Shown in pieces: positions 48,981 to 59,327 of a stretch of 64,000 nucleotides of DNA. The translations under genes and the position numbers were made by a program. Under the pieces are notes generated by a model, which saw only the letters and a program-made list of their open reading frames with translations, was not told the DNA's origin and ran no database searches. This DNA is from Smittia aterrima (Eukaryota > Arthropoda > Insecta > Diptera > Chironomidae), in contig CP093831.1 in the NCBI GenBank assembly GCA_033063855.1, positions 18,972,001 to 19,036,000 on the forward strand, read 5' to 3'. Within the stretch, counting starts at the first letter, position 1; each line of letters opens with the position of its first letter.

Positions 48981-50501
48981 GGGACTCGTGATTTCCAAGG
49001 AATACATATAATTATATATAATTATATATAATTTTTATATATAATTATATATAATTATATATAATTATATATAAAATCTTATAATTTTTCTTATAATTAT
49101 AAATAATTATATATAATTATAAGATTTTGTAAACCAGTTTTTGTGAATATAAAAACTTATAAATTTTTTTTTTTATAAAATCTTATAAATCTATATAATT
49201 TTTATAAGAAAGTTTTATAAGAAATTATAAGATTTTATTAAAACTAATTTGTGATGTAAAAACTTAAAAAAAAAATTTCTATAAGATCATATAATTATAT
49301 ATAATTTTTATAAGAAATTATAAGAAATTATAAGAAATTTTAAGAAATTATAAGATTTTATAAAAACTAATTTGTGATGCAAAAACTTATAAAATATTTT
49401 TTTCTATAAAATCTTATAAATCTATATAATTTTTATAAGAAATTATAAGAAATTATAAGAAGTTATAGAAATCAATTTGTGATTGTAAAAACTTCACAAA
49501 CATTTTTTTCTATAAAATCTTATAATTATGTATAATTTTTATAAAGAATTATAAGAAATTATAAGAAATTATAAGAAATTATAAGAACTTATAAGAAATT
49601 GAATAAAACAAATTTGATCTTTATGAATTTTAACTTTTATTCATATTTTATGCTTTCTTTTCGCATATTTCAAATTTTTTTTTTTTTTTGGCAAGTTCGC
49701 TTTGGTTTTTGGCTTCGATCTGGTGCATCTAACATTGGCCGTTTGGCTCGTTTAGATGTAGTTGCCGTCAAATCCACAGCCTGAATGGAACCCTTATTAA
49801 ATTAAATAATATATTTAGATTGAAAAGACTTTTTGAACCTCTGAGAAATTGCGTCCAACGAGTTGCAGCAGGTCAAATGACAATTGCTGAATTCTTGACT
49901 ACGATGGCTAATGTCTAATCATAACATATATGCGAAAAGAAAGCATAAAATATGAATAAAAGTTAAAATTCATGAAGATCAAATTTGTTTTATTCAATTT
50001 CTTATAATTTCTTATAATTTCTTATAATTCTTTATAAAAATTATATAGATTTATAAGATTTTATAGAAAAAAATATTTTATAAGTTTTTGCATCACAAAT
50101 TAGTTTTTATAATATCTTATAATTTCTTAAAATTTCTTATAATTTCTTATAATTTCTTATAAAAATTATATATAATTATATGATCTTATAGAAATTTTTT
50201 TTTTTAAGTTTTTACATCACAAATTAGTTTTAATAAAATCTTATAATTTCTTATAAAACTTTCTTATAAAAATTATATAGATTTATAAGATTTTATTAAA
50301 AAAAATAATTTATAAGTTTTTATATTCACAAAAACTGGTTTACAAAATCTTATAATTATATATAATTATTTATAATTATAAGAAAAATTATAAGATTTTA
50401 TATATAATTATATATAATTATATATAATTATATATAATTATATATAAAAATTATATATAATTATATATAATTATATGTATTCCTTGGAAATCACCCCATC
50501 C
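48981..50501. mobile_element. AT-rich fold-back element with long inverted arms
   Basis: Two arms of roughly 0.6-0.7 kb (about 48981-49670 and 49925-50501) are inverted copies, ending in TGATTTCCAAGGAATACAT on the left and its complement on the right. They are flanked by a perfect 9-bp direct repeat AGATTTTTT (48972-48980 and 50502-50510). The arms consist of TATAATTA runs and repeated modules around CTAATTTGTGATG. The left arm has three such modules (near 49245, 49363, 49468) and the right arm two, so the left is about 100 bp longer. The central 250 bp is not repetitive and has an open frame of 62 codons (49733-49918). Long modular inverted ends with 9-bp duplications are seen in fold-back and Mutator-like DNA elements; class is inferred. 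Confidence 0.85.
49733..49918 (+). CDS. Short open frame in the fold-back element's centre (uncertain)
   Basis: This 61-codon stretch follows a stop codon, has no clear ATG of its own at the start, and ends in VAAGQMTIAEFLTTMANV. The balanced amino-acid composition, unlike the AT-rich arms, suggests a leftover piece of a captured or ancestral coding sequence. I do not recognise the protein. It could equally be chance, given the short length. Confidence 0.25.
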   Translation, partial: HWPFGSFRCSCRQIHSLNGTLIKLNNIFRLKRLFEPLRNCVQRVAAGQMTIAEFLTTMANV

Positions 50502-53500
50502 AGATTTTTTTAGTGGTGAATTTAGTTGTTCGTGTCTGTCGAATAAACTTTTAATATTAAGGTCGATTGAGACTCAAAAGGATAAGCACTTGAAAGTTAA
50601 TAAACTAAAAACCGTGGAATCTTCAATGTTATATCTTCTTTCAAAGCTCCAAATAAGTATTCAAAATCTCAGAGTTTGTCTGGAAACTTTAATAAGAAAC
50701 TGCATTTAGAGAACTATCGCCACGTATGTGTCCGTTACGACAAAAATTTCATTCACATAAATTTCATAACTTTAACTTCTCATACCATCTTTCGCTAAAT
50801 AAAAACCATGAAAACTTTCAACAACGAAAATTTTCAGATGGTAAAACTTTCTGTTTCCTCTCTAGGAATGTTGATGGTGTTGTTTGGCGGAAAAAGTTTA
50901 AAGTGGGAAACTATCGGAATAAAAAAATTATGCAGCCGAGATCCCACAAGTGTAAAAAAAATGTTTTCCTTCGTCTCGAAAGAGGGAAAAACAAATTGCA
51001 ATAGCGTAGAAACTTACGGAAAAAACATTAATCAAAGATTCACATACACACACAAACACACACACACACACAAGGAAAAGTTTCATAAAATATATTTTCT
51101 TCCCGCTTTTAATTTCCGCTAATGGCAGATATAAATCATTATTGTAGTCGTAGAAAAAAAATAAGGAAGAACAAATTAAATTTTTACTTAATGTTTTATC
51201 ATTACATTTCTTTTCTTTCGCTTTCACTCTTAACGACGAAGAGCTTCTTCAAAGGAATGCGCGTTGACGATAAAAGCGAGCGGCCCGTAATGAGTTTGGA
51301 AAAAGTTTTCCTCTTTTATTGTCTCGCAAACGACTGTAAATCATGTGATTTCGACTGTATAAAAGCGAAACAATAAGAATCAAGAGACGGCTCATGAAAA
51401 TTCCATCATAAAGATGTATTTAGAGCCGTTTGTACGTCTCGCTTTATTTCGCTTACAGTGCAATTAAATCGTAAAAGTTTGATTCCCAAAAAGGGTTGAT
51501 GATGTGATTTTTAATGGAAGCCATCGCTGTAAAAGAAAGAGGCTTCATTACGTTTAGGGTCGCCGATAAAGTTGAAACCTCTCTTGTGTGCAGTGCGGCA
51601 ACACGTCAACATGTGAAGCTTCTGCTTTCACCTGATATTCTTCAGGATAAAGTCAGTGAACTTTTAATGATGTGAGAAAACTTTTATTAAATAGTCTTAT
51701 ATTTTTCGTAAATTGAAAAGACAAATTAAAATCTTATACTTTTTCTAACACGTACAACAATGGTTTTTAATAATTATTCATCCTATTAGGAGCAACTTAG
51801 CTGCATCAAAATTTCAAAGTAAACTCCTAATTTAACTTCCTTGCTGTGCCAATAAATAATTCAGATACAAATTTAAATAAATTTGCTTATTTATAAGGTG
51901 ATTAAACTAATTTATTGCTGTTTACGCAGTGAGGCTCTCGACACATTTTCCATCTTTGTGAACCAGTTCAAAGAGTGAAAAGATTTTAATTATCACAACT
52001 GTCTAATTTATGCCTGCTTCCTTCTACCAATTTGCCTCTAGTGTAAATAAATATTTATTTAAGAACACCTTAGCAATAATTTTAGAGATTAAATTCTATT
52101 AGTGCTTGTCGAAGAAAGCGGCGACAACACATGTGACCCATTTTGAATATTAAGCGAATACTAAACAGACTCATCGGACAAATTTTATATCGTCGTTCCT
52201 TCTGCCCCTGTTGGTGATAATTGGTTTTGTTCGCACTTTAACAGCCCATTACCCATCTCACTCCGCTCGCACCTCTCTTATCCGTCGTTTGGCGAGCGAA
52301 TTATTAACTCGACATGATACGAGCTCATAGTTTTTAATGAATTTTTTGTTGGGCGGTGATGGATAAAGTTTACACGCCATCGAATAATTACGAGGGCAAC
52401 GAGTAAACGAGCATGGGTGGCGGGAATCATTTTTTGATTATGAATATCATTTACGGAACGTCGGGCCGTTAAACGAAGTACGACCTCGGCACGAGGCAAA
52501 TATATTTGCAGAAACCTTTTTTTGATACGCGTTTAACTTTTATTCTCCCGCCGAAACTCATCACGATGAAGGCCCTTCGGTCCTTTTTTTTGCTCTCATT
52601 CGCTCAAGCATAAGCAGCGAGATGGTGCGAGAAATAAAAAAACTTTGATCATTTCTGCATTGGATCAAACATAAAAGTCACGGACAGCAGAGCAAAAACG
52701 GCTAGCACATTAGACGTGAATTTATTCAAGCTGTGTTAATGACATCGAAAAGCATGATACAACAAGGGGTTACCGACTGCTAAAAGCCATTCATTCTCTC
52801 GATAAAGCTTATTTCTCCGTTTCCATCTCTCAATTGCCATTTTTATATTAACATTTTTTTCCTTCGGGGCCATCGAGGAACCTTTTTATAGCCCAGTTGG
52901 CGTAATATCCTCTCGTATGTTTTTTTTTCTTCTCTCATCTCTCATCGGCATCATTAGCTTCCGAGATTTAACATTTACATATGACGTCGAACTTAAAGCT
53001 TCTTCAAGTATTTATCGTACAAAAGTTTTCTCATGAATTGTTGATTTTTCGTATCATGACAACCGTCGTGACGTCAAGTCTCTTATAATAAGAATCTATT
53101 AAATGTCATTCAAGATGAGCCACGAATCAGATGATCAACATAAATATTCGTGGCACGAAAGCGAAGCGTTCTTTTCATTGCTAAGCACATGAGAAGAAGC
53201 CTTCGAGCCAGCATCAGACAATTGAATAAAATTCTGAGAATTCAAGCAGACATTTTTAGAGCGCAACAAATTCAATGAATTGTTTTCGCAGAATAACAAT
53301 ACAATTCCATTTCAGCCGAAGGCTGTTGAAGTCTATGATTGAATCAAGATTTTCCATCGGAAAAGGTTGAAAAATACCGAGGAGCCTTTAGTCATGGATG
53401 CTCCAAGCAATCGAGAATTTCAGATATTGATACTTCAGATTCTTAAAGAAACGACAAAGGTCGATTGATTCTCGAAATCTTTTTATTTCAATCCATCATT

Positions 53501-55185
53501 CAAGAAAATTACTGGAATGGAAATAGTTGGCAATATATTTGAATCAGTTAATATTAATCAAAACAAGCTTTGCTTTCGAAAAACTTTGCAATTTCTAATT
53601 TCCGTATCATTGCATGTTCCAATTCTTCCGATAAAAACTCCTAAAATAACTTTCGAAGCAAAACGAAATCAAGAGGAAAAGATCTTCAGCCTTATCAATA
53701 TTTTGAGGGAACTTATATGAGTTCCCAACAGATAATATTTTCTGATGCTACGGGAACGTCGAAATGTGAGCAAGCTGAAAAAATGTTAATCTCAAAAACT
53801 GTTTATTTATTCTTTCAGAACGTGGAATTTCCGAACGTGTTCAATTGGAATAGAATTTCTCTCACATTTCAGTGCTTAGAAGCGGCTTTGAGAATCAAAA
53901 AGGGAAAAAGAATAAATTTCCCCCAAAATTTTGCTTAAAAAAGCACCTCAGAGTGCACAGCTTTGAGTTCAATTATTCGGGATCGTCTATAAATTAAGCT
54001 CGTATCTTTCTCGTATACTCCCGTTGTGTTTTCCTTAATAAAAACTGCGATATTCTTTTGCCTTTGATCCCCTGCTGATTCAGCGTAACGTTATTTATGA
54101 ACTTTGCCTTACTGCCTCGTTGAAAACGGGTCGTTTTACGTCTTTATCGAGTTTCCTAGGCGAGAACCGCTCAACTTCAAATAGGATTTCGTTAGAGAGC
54201 TCGTTCAACATAGAGAGTTGAGTGAAATTAATCTTTGAAAAAAAGGTTTTCATATGTCAGTCGATTGAGTGAACTTTTTATGTGACAATAAAGGTGAATG
54301 GAAGAAGTGAGAGCCGCTCAGGGTGCCCGCACAAAAAAAATTGACATAAAATTGATTTTTTATTCGACTCATCCTCTTGAAGTGTAAAATTGAACTGAAA
54401 AAAGTTTGAAAGCATAGAATGACAATAAACGGATGATGTCAATCCTGTTGACAAAGACATGGGTTGTATCAAGAAACCCGTGAAATTTTCATTCTTATCA
54501 GGCACAGAAAGACACACTCACATCAATTGTATCGTAAAAAGGAGTGAAAGCACTTTCATTATTAAATTCCACAGGTGAAAAAATCTCCTTCACCATGAAC
54601 GATGATAAAAAGCAATAAAAATTCTTTTGCTACTTATCCGAAATCTCCACCTGCACAGTTTTCAATAAAACTTGAAAATATATTAAAAAAATTGTTGCCG
54701 AAAAATCGACCTTCCGGTGAAATCTCTTTTAATTAAATTTGAGGAAAAATAAAGAAAATAAGAAAGAAAGCATTCCGATACGATATTCGGAAACTTTTCC
54801 CACAACTTAATGCTCCAAAATGGAAAGTTTTTAATTGAAACCAAACGACAAAAGAAGGTGAGAACGGTAAATTGATTTTTTTTCATTTTTTGTGAGGCTA
54901 TAACGGCTCGTTTTCACGCAACTGACGCGTAAACAGTTAATAACAAAATGCCTTTCCTTCGTTTTAACAGGCACAAAATTTTTCCTAAAGGACAACACTT
55001 TTCACTGCCGCCCTCGGCATCCGAAAAGATTTGTCAACAACAAATTTCCATCAAGTATTTCTATTATAAAGCTTATGGCTCCTATTGGCCACAAACTTCT
55101 TTCCTTTTGACATTTCGACTATGTCATGTTCACGTGAAGTAATGATCATGTGGTGATCGAATCAGCTGGTCGAGCCGAAACAAAA
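50502..55185. other. Intergenic DNA, no gene recognised
   Basis: AT-rich DNA with a short AC-rich tract at about 51041-51072. Frames at 50726-51122, 53517-53938 and 54278-54517 carry no recognisable domain, signal peptide or conserved motif. Confidence 0.45.
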
Positions 55186-55323
55186 AATCTCAGACAATCC
55201 AAACTCCACACATTGGATCCATCTCTGACCAGTAAACCAAGTAAACAGTCCCACTCCTTTAACCAGTCCAAGGATGAAAAACTGTGCAGTAAGTTTTTTG
55301 TGAACTGCTACTGCTACTTGTTT
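55186..55323. repeat. Second, diverged copy of the compound repeat's right part
   Basis: Matches about 26250-26416 with substitutions and deletions: a CACATTGGATCCATCTCTG block, then AAACCAAGTAAA, AACCAGT, GGATGAAAAAC, CAGTAAGTT and GAACTGCTACTGC in the same order and strand. It lies 94 bp left of the LTR element. Confidence 0.75.
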
Positions 55324-55416
55324 CTTATTAAGATAGAAACAACCGAAGCTCTCAAGGTTCTTTTTCATAAAAATGTTTTTTTTTTCTGAATTAAACTTGT
55401 TTTGTTTAATTATATA

Positions 55417-55647
55417 AGTCAACGACGAGAATTCAATCGTGTTTCTCAGAGCATTCTCGCTCTCAAGAAACAACAACTTAATAAAATTAGAATTGCATTG
55501 TTCGCTCTCGCGAAACAACTTTATAAAATTAGAATTACATTATTCGCTCTCGCGAATCTCTAGAACAATAAGAATGAGAAAGTAAAACATTGTCAAACAT
55601 AAATGAGAAACAATAAATCAGTCTTTTATGACACTTCAACCTTAACT
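55417..55647 (+). repeat. 5' LTR
   Basis: 231 bp. It includes two tandem repeats of about 42 bp, each with AAAATTAGAATT and ending TTCGCTCTCGCGA. Compared with the 3' LTR it has four extra bases in AGTAAAACATTG. The ATG at 55603 opens the long frame that runs through the primer binding site into env. Confidence 0.92.
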
Positions 55648-55664
55648 GGCGCAGTTGCAGTAGT
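55647..55664 (+). other. Primer binding site
   Basis: TGGCGCAGTTGCAGTAGT begins at the last base of the 5' LTR. TGGCGCAGT is the start expected for a tRNA-Ser primer in several insect gypsy-group elements; the later bases match less well. Confidence 0.7.
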
Positions 55665-55755
55665 AACCTGGAAAAAAAGTGGAGCTCGCTTATCAGCATC
55701 GTCGACGGTTTATCGAGGATTCGTAACTCCATTTAAAGGCACCCTCATCAATTCC

Positions 55756-57318
55756 ATGAAAACAGTTCTTCTTCTCGTCTGTTTGCTGCACTTTGCAGCT
55801 GCAGATCTCAACATTCTTGACGTCGGCTCAAATAATGGCATAGCGAGAATCAAAGGAAAGATGACGTTCGTACAGAGAGGCAATTTCAAGACGACCCATT
55901 TGATCAATTTGGAGCTTTTTAAAATAACCTTGTTACAAGTAGACGTTGTAGCAGAAAATCTAGGCCAAGATAATCCGTTTCGCGCGATTCTCGAAAATAA
56001 AATTGCATTACTAAAGAAATCATTCAAAAATCTTTTTCCAAAATCTCACTCTCGAACGAAACGTTCTTGGGAATCTCTTGGCTCTGGAATCAAATGGATC
56101 GCAGGAAATGCAGATGCTGACGATCTGCGCGACATTTATAATAAGTTTGATACTATTGAGAGAAATCAAAAAACCTTGGCCGATAGCAACAACGACCAGA
56201 TCGAAATTAATAATGTCTTCCAAGACAAAATTAACGAAATTTCTCATTTAATCAAAAATTCAATAACGTCAAAATTTAACAGAACTTTCACTTCTTTAGA
56301 AATGGTGAACCTTTTGTTCAACGTAGATTTAGCAAAAGAGAAAATTGAGAACATTAACGATGCTGTAATTCTTGCAAAAGCTAAGATAGTTTCTAAGAAT
56401 ATTTTAGAGGAAAAAGAAATAGACTTAATTTTTAGTAAATTAAGAGAACAAAACTTGACTGTTTCATCGGTAACTGAGATGTCTGCAAATTTAGAGACAC
56501 AAGTAGAGTACCAAGACGACGTAATCAAATACCACGTCAATGTCCCACAAGTGGAGAACGAATTTGTGAAACTTCACATAGAACCATTTTCCATTAACGG
56601 CAGAGAAATTAAGATCGACCATCGCGATCTTCTTATTAAAGGCGATAAAACTTACGCCATAATCGAAAAATGCCTCGAAACCGTGAACAATTTCATTTGC
56701 AAGCCATCCCAGCTGCTTGATATCAGCGATGACCCATGCATTCCACTCTTGATCAGAGATATCACCGGAAATTGCATATTTAAGGTGTCGAAAACAAGAA
56801 CCGAGACAAAAATGTTGGGAGAAGGAGCAGTTTTAGTCAAATCAATCTCTCCCGTGAAATTGGGAAACACTTGCGGGATCGCCAATCATACAATAATTGG
56901 TACGATCTTACTTACCTTTAGAAATTGCTCAATCTCTATTAATGGAGAAACTTACGAAAATGAGCAATAAAGAAAATTTTGAGTTCCTGATGTTCAACAT
57001 ACCAGCAAAGCAAAGAAACCCTGAGTTGCTTGTAGATTTGCATGAATTGCATGATATACACGTCAAAAAAAACAGCATCTGGAACTTCCCCATTTGTCAA
57101 CCAAACCAGATAAATGGATTTCTTGGACAACACTCGTCATCATCTCACTTGTGGTCCTGGTCATAATTGGAATCTCGAGCTTCTTCATTTGGAAAAATAA
57201 AATCATCTCGTTATTCTTGCCATCCCGGGACGAGAAGGCACTTGAAGGGGAGAAGTCAACGACGAGAATTCAATCGTGTTTCTCAGAGCATTCTCGCTCT
57301 CAAGAAACAACAACTTAA
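55756..57318 (+). pseudogene. env: Errantivirus env-like gene, interrupted near its 3' end
   Basis: Envelope fusion-type glycoprotein of insect errantiviruses. From the ATG at 55756 the frame runs to a stop at 56970 (404 codons). It has a signal peptide (residues 1-17, MKTVLLLVCLLHFAAA), a furin-type site RTKR at 100-103 and a following stretch with GNADADDL that resembles the fusion-peptide region of F-like env proteins. Coding similarity continues in another frame just after the stop, then returns to the first frame around 57100, where a strongly hydrophobic segment (about 57127-57189) would be the membrane anchor; that frame ends inside the 3' LTR. Thus two frame disruptions separate the ectodomain from the anchor. 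An upstream in-frame ATG at 55603 exists but lies in the LTR. Assembly error at the breaks cannot be excluded. Confidence 0.75.
57244..57253 (+). other. Polypurine tract
   Basis: GAAGGGGAGA immediately upstream of the 3' LTR, in the position and composition of a plus-strand primer. Confidence 0.75.
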
Positions 57319-57480
57319 TAAAATTAGAATTGCATTGTTCGCTCTCGCGAAACAACTTTATAAAATTAGAATTACATTATTCGCTCTCGCGAATCTCTAG
57401 AACAATAAGAATGAGAAAGTAATTGTCAAACATAAATGAGAAACAATAAATCAGTCTTTTATGACACTTCAACCTTAACT
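57254..57480 (+). repeat. 3' LTR
   Basis: 227 bp, identical to the 5' LTR by eye except for one 4-bp deletion. It is followed directly by TATA. Confidence 0.92.
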
Positions 57481-57729
57481 TATATCAGGAGATGATTCAC
57501 ATTCTTTCGCGGCAAAATGACAAATGAATTTTTTTTTATGAAAAAATCATCCACGAATCAAAAGGGAACTAGAGAGCACGGAGGTAGTCTCCGGCCTACG
57601 GCCAAAGACACAACCACGCAAACCGCGACGGTCGCTACGCGACCTATACGCCGGTCAAACTCCGGCCCGTTACTCAATCCGAATAGAATTACACAATATA
57701 ATTTCAATGAAGAAAGAGCAAAAAAAATT

Positions 57730-58916
57730 TTGGGGTGTATGAGAGGTACTAGAAGGGGAGGGGCTGGGGTGCCCATTTACTCAACCAAGCTTGCTTGGGT
57801 TTATACAAGCCATCTTACCAAAGATCAGCTTGCTAGCTCTTCTCAATTCAGATTTATCGCTATTTAAGTTTTTGGGTTGTATGGGAGGTACTAGAAGGGG
57901 AGGGGCTGGGGTGCCCATTTTCTCTACCAAGCTTGCTATGATTCATACAAGCCAGCTTACCAAATATCAGCTTGCTAGCTCTTCTCAATTCTGATTTATC
58001 GCTATTTAAGTTTTTGGGTTGTATGGGAGGTACTAGAAGGGGAGGGGCTGGGGTGCCCATTTTCTCTACCAAGCTTGCTATGATTCATACAAGCCAGCTT
58101 ACCAAAGATCAGCTTGCTAGCTCTTCTCAATTCAGATTTATCGCTATTTAAATTTTTGGGGTGTATGGGAGGTACTAGAAGGGGAGGGGCTGGGGTGCCC
58201 ATTTTCGCTACCAAGCTTGCTATGATTCATACAAGACAGCTTACCAAAGATCAGCTTGCTAGCTCTACTCAATTCAGATTTATCGCTATTTAAATTTTTG
58301 TGGTGTATGGGAGGTACTAGAAGGGGAGGGGCTGGGGTGCCCATTTTCGCCACCAAGCTTGCTATGATTCATTCAAGACAGATTACTAAATATCAGCTTG
58401 CTAGCTCTTCTCAATTCAGATTTATCGCTATTTAAGTTTTTGGGGTGTATGGGAGGTACTAGAAGGGGAGGGGCTGGGGTGCCCATTTTCTCAACCAAGC
58501 TTGCTATGGTTCATACAAGACAGCTTACCAAAGATCAGCTTGCTAGCTCTTCTCAATTCAGATTTATCGCTATTTAAGCTTTTGGGGTGTATGGGAGGTA
58601 CTAGAAGGGGAGGGGCTGGGGTGCCCATTTTCTCTACCAAGCTTGCTATGGTTCATACAAGACAGCTTACCAAAGATCAGCTTGCTAGCTCTTCTCAATT
58701 CAGATTTATCGCTATTTAAGCTTTTGGGGTGTATGGGAGGTACTAGAAGGGGAGGGGCTGGGGTGCCCATTTTCTCAACCAAGCTTGCTATGATTCATAC
58801 AAGCCAGCTTACCAAATATCAGCTCGCTAGCTCTTCTCAATTCTGATTTATCGCTATTTAAGTTTTTGGGGTGTATGGGAGGTACTAGAAGGGGAGGGGC
58901 TGGGGTGCCCATTTTC
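57730..58916 (+). repeat. Tandem array of a 142-bp unit, nine starts
   Basis: The marker GTATG recurs at 57737, 57879, 58021, 58163, 58305, 58447, 58589, 58731 and 58873, always 142 bp apart. Each unit holds GGGAGGTACTAGAAGGGG, then AGGGGCTGGGGTGCCC, then CAAGCTTGCTATG, GCTAGCTC and TTTATCGCTATTTAA. The first unit is the most diverged at its start (GAGAGG), and the ninth degenerates after CCCATTTTC into a poorly matching tail up to about 58990. Since 142 is not a multiple of three and each unit has stops, the repeated open frames are not a gene. Confidence 0.95.
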
Positions 58917-59003
58917 AATAGGGTTCATCCTAGGGTCGGTACAAAGGTTCATACCAAATTTGAGCGCGCTAGCTGCTTTCGTTCAAGAGTTATGGTGTTT
59001 ACA

Positions 59004-59004
<1 letters not shown>

Positions 59005-59050
<46 letters not shown>
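59005..59050 (+). repeat. AC dinucleotide microsatellite
   Basis: Twenty-three AC units without interruption, 90 bp beyond the last clear 142-bp unit. Confidence 0.95.
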
Positions 59051-59052
<2 letters not shown>

Positions 59053-59230
59053 GAATCCGGACAGGATTTTTTTTATTCGTTTTTCTGGCTCCACGTATCA
59101 TGAAACGTGGAGAAAAGTCAAAAAAAGTGGGGGTAAAAAAATTTTTTTTCTTGACCGAAAACAATACTCCGGGCCCGACAATTTTTTGAAAAAAAATTAG
59201 TTAGGGCCGGAGTGATGGGTTGTTTTTGAA

Positions 59231-59327
59231 TAAATTACGTCACGTTCTGTCACCTTTCCTCAACAGCGAAGTTTAGATTTATGTTTGGGGACAAAATCAC
59301 GAATTGTTTAAAGCGTGACGTAATTTA
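59231..59327. repeat. Short inverted repeat with TGACGTAA arms
   Basis: TAAATTACGTCACG at 59231-59244 is the exact reverse complement of 59314-59327, with a 69-bp loop. It may be the end of a mobile element or a chance hairpin. Confidence 0.6.

Larger units (their letters stand above)
55417..57480 (+). mobile_element. Small gypsy-type (errantivirus) LTR element with env but no gag or pol
   Basis: Two LTRs (55417-55647 and 57254-57480) start AGTC and end AACT, as errantivirus LTRs do (AGT...ACT rather than TG...CA). TATA flanks both sides (55413-55416 and 57481-57484), the expected 4-bp target duplication. The primer binding site TGGCGCAGTTGC starts at the last LTR base and resembles the tRNA-Ser type of 17.6/297-like elements. 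A purine tract GAAGGGGAGA (57244-57253) abuts the 3' LTR. Only 108 nt separate the 5' LTR from the env start, so gag and pol are absent. The LTRs differ only by a 4-bp indel, which implies a recent insertion. Confidence 0.9.

Noticed and set aside
57517..58846. Repeated open frames with RRGGAGVPIF in the 142-bp array
   Set aside because: Each is the translated satellite unit; stops occur in every unit and the period is not a multiple of three.
57730..58916. CRISPR-like regular spacing in the 142-bp array
   Set aside because: The whole unit is repeated with no unique spacers, in an animal genome; it is a tandem satellite.
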